From the NCBI GenBank assembly GCA_014529385.2, contig CM043964.1:131477420-131541419 (forward strand): DNA of 64,000 nt, read 5' to 3'. Each line of letters starts with the position of its first letter. Position 1 is the first letter of the stretch. The translations under genes were made by a program, and so were the position numbers. Origin of the DNA: Adiantum capillus-veneris. Taxonomy: Eukaryota; Streptophyta; Polypodiopsida; Polypodiales; Pteridaceae. Of the stretch, positions 46,896-60,093 are shown in pieces. The notes beneath the pieces were generated by a model. It was not told where the DNA came from. It ran no database searches and saw only the letters and a program-made list of their open reading frames with translations.

Positions 46896-49800
46896 TAGAG
46901 GTGCTCGGATTGGGCTTGTACTTTGAAAACACGCCTTGAGAACTTGAACCCATTGAAAATAGAACAATCTACAGTAACATGGAGGAGTGTAGACTGCACC
47001 AATGCAGCAACAACAACACCATGTTACTGTAGGAACTTTTGTTTTCAATGGGCTCAAGTTCTCAAGACGTATTTTCAGAGTACAAGCCCAACTTGAGCAC
47101 CTCTAGGTGATAGCTTGTGTGTGAAAAAAACTAAGGCTCGCTTTATAAAGACTAAATCTTTGTTTCGGCACCCCTTTTCAATTCACAACTTCTTTTCTCT
47201 CTCAGAATGGACAAGAAGGACGGAAGTGAGCCTCGATCAGGAGGACTGCGAGGGAGAAAGTACCGAGCTCAAGGAGCTATGGATGAAATGCCACCTCGCA
47301 AGAATGGACAAGAAGGGAGGTGCATTGACACTAAATCTACCCATACGTATTTTCTAAGGAGCTGCATTGGCACTAAACCTACTAAGGGAGATGCTCCAAC
47401 TATTGGACTTGCAATTTTTCCTCGTGTGGTCACGTGACTAAAACTAAGCCACACTCTAAGGGAGGTGCGTTGGCACTAAGTCTATTAAGGGAGATGCTTC
47501 AATCATTGGAGCTGTAATTTTCCCTTGAGTGGTCACGCGACCAAAACTAAGCCACACCGAGAAATGATGACGGCCAACTGAAGGTGAAATAGTTAACCAA
47601 TGTAATTAGCATCTCTTGTTTATGAGGGTGGCATGCTCTCCATAGGTAGCAACTAGCGAGGAAGATGGATGGGAGGCGAGCACATGGGAGAAGGTGAGAG
47701 ATAAAGGCTAAATGGGAAGTTGTGGTCTATCCACCATGCAAGGGGTTTTTATTTAAGGAAGAAGAGAGAGAGCATTCATTATAAACTGCAAGAGAGACAA
47801 ATAAAAGAGTTACCTTGTTGATATTGTTCAGACGCAAGGTTGTGCACACATCGAGTTCCCTTTGTCAAGCTTTGAATGTTTGATCCTCTTCTCTGTCTAC
47901 ATCAACGTCTTGTTGTAGTGCGACATCATCATCGAAGACTTCCTCCAAAAAATACATAGTTGCTTTGTTTGCTTTGACTACTCCAGCTCCAGTGAGGATG
48001 AACAACAAAGAGAGAAACTTGTGAGGGAGATGGGCGAGAGGCGAGCACAAGGGTGAAGGTGAGAGACAAAGGTTGAATGGCACGTTGTTGTCTGTTGTCC
48101 ATGCAAGGGGTTGTTAATTAAGCAAGAAAAGAGAGAGCATTAAGAGCTGCAATAGAGACGAATAAGAGAGTTACTTGGTTGGTCTTATTTAGACGCAAGG
48201 TTTTGAACACATCGAGTTCCCTCTTTCGTGCTTTGAAAATTTCGGACCTCTTCTCTCTCCACATCGATGTCTTGTTGCAGTGCGACATCATCATCGGAGA
48301 CGTCCTCCAAAAAATACATAGTTGCTTTGTCTGCTTTGACTACTGCAGCTCCAGTGAGGATGAAAAGCAAAGACATCAAAGAGCAACTCTATATTTTCTA
48401 GAGGACTTCTTTGATGATGATGTCGCAATGCAACAAGACATCGACATGGACAGAGAAGAGTTCCAACATTCAAAGCACCTGTAGAGCGAACTCGACATGT
48501 GCACAACCTTGCATCTAAACAAGACCAACCACGTAACTCTCTTATTCCTCTCTCTTGCAGCTCTTAATGCTCTCTCTCTTTTTTGCTTAATTAACAACCC
48601 CAATGGCAAGCAGACCACGGCTCGCTATTTAGTCTTTGTCTCTTCCCTTTTCCCTCGGCCCCATCTGCTCACCTCCCACCTATCTCCCTTGCCAACTGCT
48701 CTCCCTGGCGAGTTGGCCACACTGTAAAGAAGGGGCGCTCATTAAACTCGTTAACCATTCCAGCTCCTCCATAAAAAACAAAGTTTCTTTGTATGCTTCT
48801 CTCTTTGCTCTCTGACGGTTGCGACAAAGTCCTGCAAGGTGGTAATGACCAGAGAACTGCAAGGGAGAAAGTACACAACTCGTGGGAGAAAGTAGGTTTT
48901 AGTTAAATTTTGGCCTCCTTGCCATCATGGTGAAGCAGACCCACCCGATTGCCCATCACTTTCAATCAGCAATAAAACATTGACCAAAAGTCAACATTGC
49001 TTACTCTACGTGGTTTGAACCCATCACCTATCCAATGAGTAGCATGTGCTCTTACCTCTACGCTACGTGCGTATGCGTGCATGGGAGACACAGCCTTTTA
49101 ATTTTTTTCTTCAGAATGTGGAGTCCCTCCAATAAAGCGCGGTGACCGCCTACGCCGGTCAGCATCACAAACATCATAGCAAGCAGGCCAAAATCTAACA
49201 TCTGCGGAGAAAGTACCAAGCTCGAGGAGCTGTGGATGAAAGACCATGTCCATTCTTGCGTGGTGGTGTTTCATCCATAGCTCCTCGAGCTTGGTACTTT
49301 CTCCCTCACAATCCTTTTGAGTCTCACCACCAGCATCACTCGTCGTGCACTTCTTGCTTATTCTTGCGAGGTGGCATTTCATCCACACAGCTCATCGAGC
49401 TCGGTATTTTCTGCCTTGCAGTTCTTCTGATCGGGGCTCATCATCATACTTCTTGTCCATTTTGACAGAGACAAGAAGCTGTGAATCGAAAAGGGGCACT
49501 GAAACAAAGATTTAGCCTTTATAAAGCGAGCCTTAGTTTTGTTCACACACAAGTTTCCACCTAGAGGTGCTCACGTGTTGGACTTGTACTTTGAAAATAC
49601 ACCTTGAGAACTTGAGCCCATTGAAAACAAAACTAAGACTAGACTGCACCAATGCAGCAAGAGCAACACCATGTTACTCCAGGTACTTCTATTTTTAGTG
49701 GGATCAATTCTCAAGGCGTATTTTCAAAGTACAAGCCCAACTTGAGCAACTCTAGGTGACAGCTTGTGTGTGAACGAAACTAAGGCTCACTTTATAACGG

Positions 49801-52800
49801 CTAAATCTTTGTTTTGGCACCCCTTTTCGATTCAAAGCTTCTTATCTCTGTCATTATGGACAAGAGATATGACGGTGAGCCTTGATCAGAAGGACTGTGA
49901 GGGAGAAAATACCAAGCTTGAGGAGCTATGGATGAAACTCCACCTCCTAAGGATGAACAATAAGGGAGGTGCATTGGCACTAAACCTACTAAGGGAGATG
50001 CTCCAATCATTGGAGCTACAATTTTCCCTTGCATGGTCACGCCACCAGAACTAAGCAACACTCTAAGAGAGGTGTGTTGGCACTAAATCTACTAAGGGAG
50101 ATGCTTCGATTATTAGGCGACCAAATCTAAGCCACACCGAGAAACGACCAGAACTAAGCCACAGTCTAAGAGAGGTGTGTTGGCACTAAATCTACTAACG
50201 GAGATGCTTTGATTATTAGGCGACCAAAACTAAGCCACACACTGAGAAACGACAACGACCAATTGGATGTAGAATAGTTAACCAATTTAATTTTATGGTG
50301 TGGCATGCTCGCCATAGGGAGAAATTGACCAGGGAGATGGGTGAGAGGCGAGCACGAGGGCAAAGGTAAGAGACAAAGGCTGAATGGAAGGTTGTGGTCT
50401 TCTTGCCCAGGGGGTTGTTAATTAAGAAAGAGGGAGATAGGTGGGAGGTGAGAAGCTAGGCCGAGGGCGAAGGGAGAGACAAAGGCTGAATAGCGGCCCT
50501 CCATGGGGTTGTTAATTAAGCAATAAGAGAGAGAGTATTAAGAGATGCAAGAGAGACAAATAAGAGAGTTACCTGGTTGCTCTTGTTTAAACACAAGGTT
50601 GTGTGCACATCAAGTTCCCTCTACCGTGCTTTGAATGTTTCGAACTCTTCTCTATCCAAATCAATGTCTTGTTGCCATGCGACATCATCATCAAAGACGT
50701 CCTCCAAAAAATACAGAGTTGCTCTTTGCTATCTTTGCTTTTTATCCTCACTAGAGCTGAAGTAGTCAAAGTAGACAAAGCAACTATGTATTTTTTGGAG
50801 GACGTCTCCGATGATGATGTCGCACTGCAACAAGACATCGATGTGGACAGAGAAGAGGTCCAAACTTTTCAAAGCACGGCAAAGGGAACTCAACGTGCAC
50901 AAAACCTTGCGTCTAAACAAGATCAACCAAGTAGCTCTCTTTTTTGTCTCTGTTGCAACTCTTAATGCTCTCCCTTTTCTTGCTTAATTAACAACCCCTT
51001 GCATGGTGTGCAAACCGCAATGTGCCATTCAACCTTTGTCTCTCAACTTCGCCCTCGTGCTCGCCTCTCACCCATCCCTCTCACAAGTTGCTCCCTATGG
51101 TGAGCATGCCACACCGTAAAGAAGAGACACTCATTAAATTGATGAACTATTCTACCTCCAGCTGGCCATTGTTGTTTCTCAGTGTGGCTACCATGCAAGG
51201 AAAAATTGCAGGTCCAATGATCGGAGCATCTCCCTTAGTAAATTTAGTGCCAACGCACCTCTTAGAGTGGGTCTTAGTTTTGGTCGCGTGACCACCCAAG
51301 GAAAAATTGTAGCTCCAATGATCGGAGCATCTCCCTTAGTAGATTTAATCCCAACGCACCTCCCTTAGAAAATACGCCTCGGTAGGTTTAGTGTCAATGC
51401 ACCTCCCTTCTTGTTCATTCTTGCGAGGTCACGTTTCATCCATAACTCCTTGAGCTCGATACTTTCTCCCTCGTAGTCCTCCTGATCAAGGCTCACCGTC
51501 GTACTTCTTGTCCATTCTGAGAGAGACAAGAAGCTCTGAATTAGAAAGAGGCTTAGTTTTGTTCAGACACAAGATGTCACCTAGAGGTGCTCACGTTGGG
51601 CTTGTACATTGAAAATACGCCTTGAGAACTTGAGCCCATTGAAAACATAACTACCTATAGTAACATGGAGGAGAGCAAACTGCACCAATGCAGCAAGAGC
51701 AGCACCATGTTACTGCAGGTAGTTCTATTTTCAATGGGATCAAGTTCTCAAGGGGTATTTTCAAAGTACAAGCCCAACTTGAGCACCCTCATGATAGCTT
51801 GTGTGTGAAGAAAACTAAGACTAGCTTTATAATGACTAAATCTTTGTTTCGACACCCCTATTTGATTCAAAGCTTCTTGTCTCCATCAGAATGGACAAAA
51901 GTATGACAATGAGCCTCGATCAGGAGGACTGCAAGGGAGAAAGAACCGAGCTCGAGGAGATGTAGATGAAACGCCACCTCACAAGAATGAACAAAAAGGG
52001 AGGTGCATTGGTACTAAACCTACCAAGACATAGTTTCTAAGGGAGGTGCATTGACACTAAACCTACTAAGGGAGATGATCCGATCATTGGAGCTGCAATT
52101 TTCCCTTGCATGGTCACGCGAACAAAACTAAGCCCACTCTAATTGTCACTAAATCTACTAAGGGAGATGCTCCGATCATTGGAGCTGCGATTTTCCCTTG
52201 CGTGGTGACGCTACCAAAACTAAGCCACACTCAAAAACGAGGACGTCCAACTGGAGGTAGAATAATTAACCAATGAAATGAGCATCTCTTCTTTACGGTG
52301 TGGCATGCTCGCAATAGGGAGAAACTGGCGAGGGAGATGGGTGGGAGGCAAGCACGAGGGCAAAGGTGAGAGACAAAGGTTGAATGGAAAGTTGTGGTAT
52401 GCCCTCCATGCAGGGGGTTGTTAAATTAATCAAGAAGAGAGGGAGCATTCATGAAGAACTCTAAGAGAGACAAATAAGAGAGTTACTTGGTTGGTCTTGT
52501 TTAAATGCAAGGTTGTACGCACATCGAGTTCTATTTATCCTGCTTTGAACGTTTGGACTCTTCTCTGTCCACATCGACGTCTTGTTGGAGAGGCACATCA
52601 TCATTGGACACATCCTCCAAAAAATACAAAGTTGCTTTGTCTACTTTGACTACCCTAGCTCCAGTGAGGATGAAAAACAAAGAGAGCAAAGAGTACCTCT
52701 GCATTTTTTGGAGGACCCGTCTTCGATGATGATGTCGCCCTGCAACAAGACATCGATGTGGACAGAGAAGAGGTCCAAACGTTCAAACCATGGTAGAGGG

Positions 52801-52891
52801 AACTCGACGTGCACACAACCTTGCGTCTAAACAAGACCAACCAAGTAACTCTCTTATTCATCTCTCTTGCACCTTTGAATGCTATCTGTCT
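46896..52891. repeat. Alternating palindromic array, main block
   Basis: Half-units of about 0.95-1.3 kb lie head-to-head and tail-to-tail. Centres of type I (TGCACCAATGCAGCAA) are near 46,998, 49,652 and 51,690. Centres of type II (ACTCCAGCTCCAGTGAGG) are near 48,345, 50,755 and 52,656. An extra partial type II centre at 47,985 comes from a 355-bp direct duplication (about 47,650-47,990 and 48,010-48,345). Arms share ordered blocks such as TGAACTTGAGCCC, GGTTTAGTGCCAATGCACCT and ATTGCAGCTCCAATGATCGG. Short open frames across the arms (for example FLEDVSDDDVALQQD) recur in both orientations and are not called genes. Confidence 0.9.
48895..49205 (-). mobile_element. 310-bp insertion with tRNA-like promoter boxes
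   Basis: Flanked by GGAGAAAGTA at 48,885-48,894 and 49,206-49,215, a probable 10-bp target duplication inside the array half-unit. On the minus strand it has an A-box-like TAGCGTAGAGGTAAGAGC (49,048-49,065) and a B-box-like GGGTTCAAACC (49,012-49,022) with CTCATTG between, as in a CAT-anticodon tRNA. This suggests a tRNA-derived SINE. Its ends, however, are imperfect inverted repeats (ATTTTGGCCT), which suggests a MITE; I cannot decide. Confidence 0.6.
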
Positions 52892-52895
52892 TCTT

Positions 52896-52917
52896 GGGTG
52901 GATGCATGAATAGGTGG
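52896..52917 (+). repeat. Left terminal inverted repeat
   Basis: Begins GGGTGGATGCATGAATAG and ends GTGG; it is the exact reverse complement of 62,973-62,994. The duplicated TCTT is at 52,892-52,895. An ACCGGT motif lies about 50 bp inside (TATAACCGGTACAT). Confidence 0.95.
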
Positions 52918-53253
52918 ACCAAAAACCTTGTCCCGGATAGAGGTTTTATAACCGGTACATAAAACCATCTATATTAGTTCAATTTGATATATTCTTTTGA
53001 ACAAATTTTTAATTAAATATAGAATTTCCATAGCTTTTTGTTAAATATAGAAGACGGCTCTGTACCTCTTAACTATGCATGTCAGCCAACTCTTTGTCTT
53101 CCCGCTCTCTCGTTTACCTGTCTCTCTCTAACTCTCTGTGTAGGAGCACAGATTGTTGTTTTACTTTGTAGGCCTATCACACATCTATTGCTGTCATATA
53201 ATGCTCTTGCTCTTTGTAGGCCTATCACCTCGCTCCATTTCTCCCTCTCTAGC

Positions 53254-56200
53254 ATGGAGCAAGAATCTCACACTGTATGTGACTGCTCTCAGCCTCACTG
53301 TAAACTGTGTGCTAGGTATGTTGTTGATGCGGTCAAGGAATATCATGCTAGGAGAAAGAGGGAGTAGCGTGCTAAGAACAAGCTTGAGCAGGTAGCACAT
53401 GAGGAAGATAATGATCAAAATGGTGCGATAATGCAAAGCGTCAAAGACTTTGCAATGACCTTGTTATGCTCTTCAATCGGCATACAAAGGCCCTCGATGT
53501 TGCATCACGCTCAGATATTTTTTGCAAGTTTGTCAATCATCCTTCTCTTGGAGACCTTGAAATGCCCAGGACACAAACAACCTTTGTTAAATCCATACGC
53601 AACACAATAGATGCAATCAAATTACCCAAGAGCGGACAGGAGCTCTTTCTTAAAAGGTTCATCACCATAATGTTTATGAATGTTGAGTGTACATCTACCT
53701 CAAAAGTGAATGTTTCAACTGCATCTAAATTGCTAAATTTGCACAAGAGGAACTTCATAGCTGCAAAGAATTGGTTGAGGGCAGCAGGTGATGGCAATTT
53801 GCCAATCTCTTTGTGTGCTCGACAGCACATGGATCATGGTTTCATAACACCTGATGAGAAAGAGTTTATCTTCTCTTTTTGGATGTCTAACACTCGTGTT
53901 TCACCCAATAAGAAGGATGTGTGCAGAAAGTGTAGAAATTCATATGTCAAACATCCTATGCATCTTCTTGAACAATCTCAGGTAATAACTTGCTTCACTA
54001 TATCCATTTTTGTTTTCTAATATTTGCATTCATGACCTATATTCACTATAATTGGGTTGATAAGAGTAGATATGAAATCGGATATGAAGGAAGTTATGAA
54101 TGGAAATAAGGGGAATCTGTATTTGGTCCTAGATTAAGAGTAGTTAAATATTGGATGTGAAGGAGAATATAAATGGAATTCTATTCCATAGTTTTTATCA
54201 TACGCGTATGTTTGCTGAAAAATACGTTTGCAGACGCATACTTTCACACGCGTATGATATGTATATACAAACGGGACTAATTTTAAAAACCCCAAATTTC
54301 CTAGAGATTGTACTCTACGAGTTTGCTCCTTCCTACATGGCATTCATAGTATGCCCTTCCTTGCTTCGCAACCTTGCCTCATCTCTTCCACATGGTAGTT
54401 TCTCCCCAATATTGACAACTCTGAGTCAGCACTAGTAGCGAATTCAGTTTGCAGGTTTGTGCTAGGTTCTCTGTACACAACTGGCTGAATGAATACATTT
54501 TGCAGGTTTGCACTAGGTTCTCTGTATGCAATGGGTCATGAACATCTGCAGTGTGGAAATTGATGCAACAGATCGGAAGGGCTGAGCGAATGCAGTTTGC
54601 ATTTACTAATACACAAGTGGCTGAGGTCAAGTATGAAAGTATAGTTGCGGTTTTACCATACTTGAACCCTACTTTCATACTCGTATGAGTATGCAGTATG
54701 GTTGCCGCATGAAAAAACTACGAATGGAAATATTGAATATGTATTCAGTCCTAGTTAAAAGTAGATAAATATCGGATATGGGTTTCCATGACCAGTATAA
54801 GCATCTTAAACAAATCTTGATATGGTATGTGAAAGATGTACTGGTTAACCTAACCAGTTATGTAATAACTAATACCAATTTTAAATGAAAAAACTGGTTT
54901 ACATAGCCAGTAGATTAATTTTAGCTGGTTAACACTTTTTTTCCACTAGTATAGAACTTGGTCAAGTGTATATATGTGGTATGTGAAAGATGTACTAGTT
55001 AACCCGACCAATTATGCACTTACTAATACCGGTTTGAAATGAAAAGACCGGTTATATAACGGGTAAGTTAATTTCAACTGGTTAACACATTTTCACAGTA
55101 GTTTACAGCTCGTTCAAGTGTATATGTGGTATGTAGTAGACATACTACTTAAAATAACCAGTTATATAAAAACTAATAGCGGTTTGATATTACAATACCG
55201 GTTTACATAACCAGTAAATAGATTTAAAACCGTTTACACATTTTATGCCAGTAAACATCTTGGTCGAGTGTTCACATGTACTATTTGTCATACCAGTTAG
55301 GTAAAAAACTGGTTTACATAACCAATGAAAAACTTTTAACACTTATTTCTCACTGGTATACATCGTGGTTAAGTGTTCACATGTACTGGTCGAGTGTTCA
55401 CATGTATTGTTTGTCATGTCAGATAGGTAACAAACATATCGGTTTGAAAGAAAAATATTGGTTTACATATCCAATAAAAAATTTTTAACACTTATTTCTC
55501 ACTGGTATACATCGTGGTGAAGTGCTCACATGTACTAGTATGGTAAATAACATACCGGTTTTAAATGAAAAGACTGGTTTACATCAGCAGTAAGAACATT
55601 TGAACTGGTTGACACTTATATACCATTGGTACGTACCAAGGACATGTGTTCATTTTTTTAACACTTATTTCTCACTGGTATACATCGTGGTTAAGTGCGC
55701 ACATGTACTGGTTAGGTAAATAACATACCGGTTTTAAATGAAAAGACTGGTTTACATCAGCAGCAGTAAGAACATTTGAATTGGTTGACACTTATATACC
55801 ATTGCTACGTACCAAGAACATGTGTTCATATGTACTGGTTTACCTAACCAATTAAGTGAAAAAACATATTGGTTTGAAATAAAAATACTAGTTTATAGTA
55901 ATGTGACACTTTTCTTCAAAGATAATAAAAACCTGCAGTTTTCTTCAATGTTCTTTAACCATATATGTTTTTTATTGTAGGTGGAGCTCTTTCTCAATTT
56001 CAAAGAACAATACCCTGAAATTGTAATAAGGTAGCGTGCGTTTGAGTACATGAAGCCATATTTTGTGTGGAAATTGAGAGACTGATATATTGCTGCTGCA
56101 TTTCACATGTTCAAATGTCCTTCCTAAAGGATGCCATAAATCACATGCAAAGTTCTATATTTGTTCTGCATGGAAAAGCTTGCCAATGTCAATGCAACAT

Positions 56201-58060
56201 ATGCAAAGACAATGGTGGATGCAAGGCACCAAAAAACCCTATCAAGAGTGTAACAGCCTTATAGGACTCTATACTGTGTCCAAAATCAGATACGTCCACC
56301 TTCCATGCCCTTGCCTGCTTGAGTGGTCAATGTAAAAGGTGTGGCCCGGATAAGTTAGATTTTTGTGTTGCAGAGGTTTCATTTATTGCTAAAAAGATTG
56401 TGGTGAAGATTTTTGAGGACCTAGAAGTAGAAACTGCGTGTGACGGTCAAAAGAGAAAAGGAAAGTCTTGTCGCATAAGGAAATATTATGCCAAGATCTC
56501 TCAGTCAATTTCAAAGACCATCTTAAGAAATACATAATGCATAATTTTGTGTATAGATGGCAAGCAGAACAATATAAGGAATGTATACAAAGCTTTCCAG
56601 AAGATGTTGTTGTGTCAGTTGTTGACTTTGCTGGAAATTATAGTTTCAAAGAACAAAATGAGATTCAGTCCATGCAGTGGTATTCAAATCAAGTAACTAT
56701 TTTTGTGCACATCACATATTTCCAAATTGCAGGTAACGACATCACCCTAGATCAATATTATCTCTTTTGTATTAAGCCTTCAATAATTTATGATTTTTAT
56801 ATTATGCAGATGACATCCACAAGACAATTCACTTCTTCATTTCAGATGACAAGCAACATGACACACATTTTGTTCAACACTGTTTTTTGAAACATGCAGA
56901 ATGGCTAAAGCAATTTGGTCTAAACATAAGGCGTCATTGGGTATGGTCTGATGGAGCAGCTTCACAATTCAAAGCAAGAAGACCATTCTATTTCCTTGCC
57001 AGGTATACCATGTTCTAACAAACATTATCTGAAGGTGGTTTTAATATAGAGACCTATAATATTGGCATTAAAGTTGTAATAAAATGATTGTCTAACGTCA
57101 GTAATATTATAATACGTGTTTTTTTGGGTAATTTTATCGTGCCAAGAGTATATTAATCTTCTTCTATCCATTGTATAAAATGCAGATACAGTGTTTTTAC
57201 GGGATGAAAAATGTCTTGGAACTTTTTTGGATCCGGCCATGGTAAGGGAGAACACGACGGTGCGGGAGTAGTGATAAAAAGGTCTTTAACTCAATACCAA
57301 TTGCAGCCAAACTGCCCAAAGATAGACTGTGTTGCAGGTGTTGTGGCATTATTGAGACGGACCTTGTCAGATGGTGCTACAACCACCTATGCATCCCACG
57401 CCCGTTATGTAAGAAAGATTTTTTGGGTGATTGAATTGGGGGATGTCGAAAGGAAAAAAAATTGGGATGTGAAGGCTGTAAAAAATACCCGCTCAATGCA
57501 CTCTGTTTCTGCATATTCAGAGCATGATACAACTGCTTTGAGAACACGTTCACTGTCTTGTTTCTGTAGTGCATGTAAACAGGAAAAGTTGAGGAGATGT
57601 GTGAGCAAGTCACACGTTCCTTTCTGGACATACCTTATTTTGGAGCCTACAGAAGAAGGGGAAGACGATGACGACGAAATAAATGAGGATGCAGTATATG
57701 AAGGACACTATGACACCCTCAGTCAAGCTCTTATTGTTGGTGATAATTTTTCTATTCCCGCCCCAAATGACAATGAAGAAAAAGTGGATTTCTATATAGT
57801 GAAATGCACTGCAGCTATTGAGGAGTTTCATTCAGACGCTGAAGATGACTGGGGCAATATCATTGGGTGAGGATCCTATGCTATCAAAGGGTTTTACTAT
57901 CGTATGATAAATGAGCAGACCTACGAGCTTTTGGACAAAAAGCCAGAGGTGTTCATATATTCATATCTTGTTTGGGCAATCAAAGTCCCCATGATACCCC
58001 ATCCCAGCAACTCAAAACTATATACAATATCACTTGATTCAGTGAGTCTATCTACAATAG
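53254..58060 (+). pseudogene. DDE-like transposase gene, four or more exons, inactivated
   Basis: Start ATG at 53,254, with a Cys/His cluster CDCSQPHCKLC. Exons 53,254-53,981, 55,981-56,732, 56,810-57,002 and 57,186 to about 58,060 have GT-AG borders and join in phase. Exon 1 gives a DNA-binding-type helical region and CRKCRNSYVKHPMH. Exon 2 has a second Cys cluster (CQCNICKDNGGC) and VVSVVDFAGNYSF, the likely first catalytic Asp. Exon 3 has WVWSDGAASQFKARRPF, the second Asp. Exon 4 has FFGSGHGKGEHDGAG, a Gly/His block with a candidate Glu. This matches an uncharacterised transposase family known to me mainly from animal genomes. In-frame stops lie near 53,365, 56,031, 56,083, 57,207 and 57,868, with frameshifts near 53,415, 56,110 and 56,490. 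Confidence 0.8.
54821..55870 (+). repeat. Intronic tandem repeats, about 152 bp, with ACTGGT/ACCGGT motifs
   Basis: Units start at about 54,821, 54,974 and 55,126, then become irregular or truncated to 55,870. Each contains GGTATGT, ACTGGTTAAC-like and ACCGGTTTACATAACCAGTA-like segments and ends near CGAGTGTTCACATGT. The block lies wholly inside transposase intron 1 (53,982-55,980). The 53,982-54,820 part of the intron shows no gene. Confidence 0.8.
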
Positions 58061-58142
58061 TATGCCTTTTGAGCTGTAACCATCTTAAGAAATACATAAT
58101 GCATAATTTTGTGTATATCTGCCTTTAACTGTAAACTGAACT

Positions 58143-58891
<749 letters not shown>

Positions 58892-59080
58892 CTTTTATTT
58901 GCAAGATACTTCAAATATAGAATACAACGTATTTCCGTGCAACTTGCTTGTAAATGTATTATACATGAATTCTGTTACATTGTTTGACAAGAAGGCTGAG
59001 TAATTCTCCATTTACATCCATCGACAAAAAAAATACATCGACAAAAGTTGCCCACTTCACAGACTTTATGAAGCTTTTTT

Positions 59081-59904
59081 TTAATTAAAAAAATATGTTC
59101 CTTGCTTTTGGAAAAAGTCAATCCGCCATTTCCAATAAAAACAACACACATAAGTGTCGTCAGGTTGTCCGTCTTCACAAATTACAGTCCTCTTTGTATA
59201 CTCAATTCTGTCCTTAGAGATCGACCAGTGTGCTAGCCAGTTTATGACAGTGGTTGACAGAAAACAGGCGCGCACTTCTTTAGACTGCTTTTCTAGCTTG
59301 GGAAAAACAAGAAATGACCCCAATGGATTAAACATTAGCTTATATCCAGAATCATCAAAGATAAGTGTGTGAGGTGGTAGGTCAGGAAATTTTTTGAGAT
59401 TCTTGTGGAACACTGGTTTATCTGTTGCGCCCAATTCAAAAGGGGCCCTTGTGCACTACGCCTGACTTACCACTCTATTGAATCTTTTGTGGTGGTCTAG
59501 GAACACTGTCGCTAGCGTACGTTTGAACTTCTCAAACTCGCAGCAGCTCCATATCCACACTTCGAACCATCTGAAACAAAAATTCAGAAACACTTCTGCA
59601 TCGGGCCTTACCCAAAACTGTGTATCCCCTTCAACAACATACCGCATTTTTGGCTAGTAGGGCAATTCTTCACCATATTTTTCATCAAATTTCTTGAGCA
59701 GTAATTCATTAAGGTCCAAAATGAGAACCCTACGCTGGACGCTCAACGGAGGTGGTGTCCTTGGCCATACCAGTGGGATTCTTTTAATTAGTCTATACCA
59801 TAGAGGAAACACGAGCACTGCAGGAGACAACACACAATTCCATATTGCACGAATGTTAGCCCTGAACCTATCTTCAAGGCACCATTCTTCAACTGAAAAC
59901 ATAT
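59081..59904 (-). pseudogene. FCP1/NIF-type (CTD phosphatase-like) domain
   Basis: It opens after an acceptor-like TTTGCAG with MFSVEEW. Then come RRVLILDLNELLL (cognate of the DxDxT phosphatase loop), FWVRPDAEVFLNFCF plus FEVWIWSCCEF (the RP...EFL...F-V-WSS region), and KPVFHKNLKKFPDL with HTLIFDDSGYKLMFNP (the NTLIIDDSP..NP region with the distal Asp pair). This is the order of the FCP1 homology domain, whose typical members dephosphorylate the RNA polymerase II CTD. The second loop Asp is Asn here, as in some plant DLNG-type members, so catalysis is doubtful. Two TAG stops (near 59,652 and 59,459) break the frame. It is either the 3' exon of the gene at 60,094-62,691 or a separate gene. 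Confidence 0.78.
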
Positions 59905-60093
59905 CTGCAAATGCAAAATTACACAAGACTCAAATTTAAATATGCAATTAGGACATATCTATAGATTGAAATCATACAATAAAAATACACAATGTTCAAA
60001 AATTAGGCACAAGATGAAAGAGACGTCGAATGGGAAAGAAAGTTATATTAATTTCAAAAATGGTTATATAAAAAGAAACATAGGGGGAGAAAA

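Noticed and set aside
49010-49080. Functional tRNA gene with CAT anticodon
   Set aside because: A and B boxes are present but the acceptor and anticodon stems do not pair well, and the sequence lies in a repeated 310-bp insertion.
47865-52861. Recurring frames with FLEDVSDDDVALQQD and GACCACGTAACT splice-like context
   Set aside because: They occur in both arms and both orientations of the palindromic array, with stops in most copies, so repetition explains them better than a gene family.
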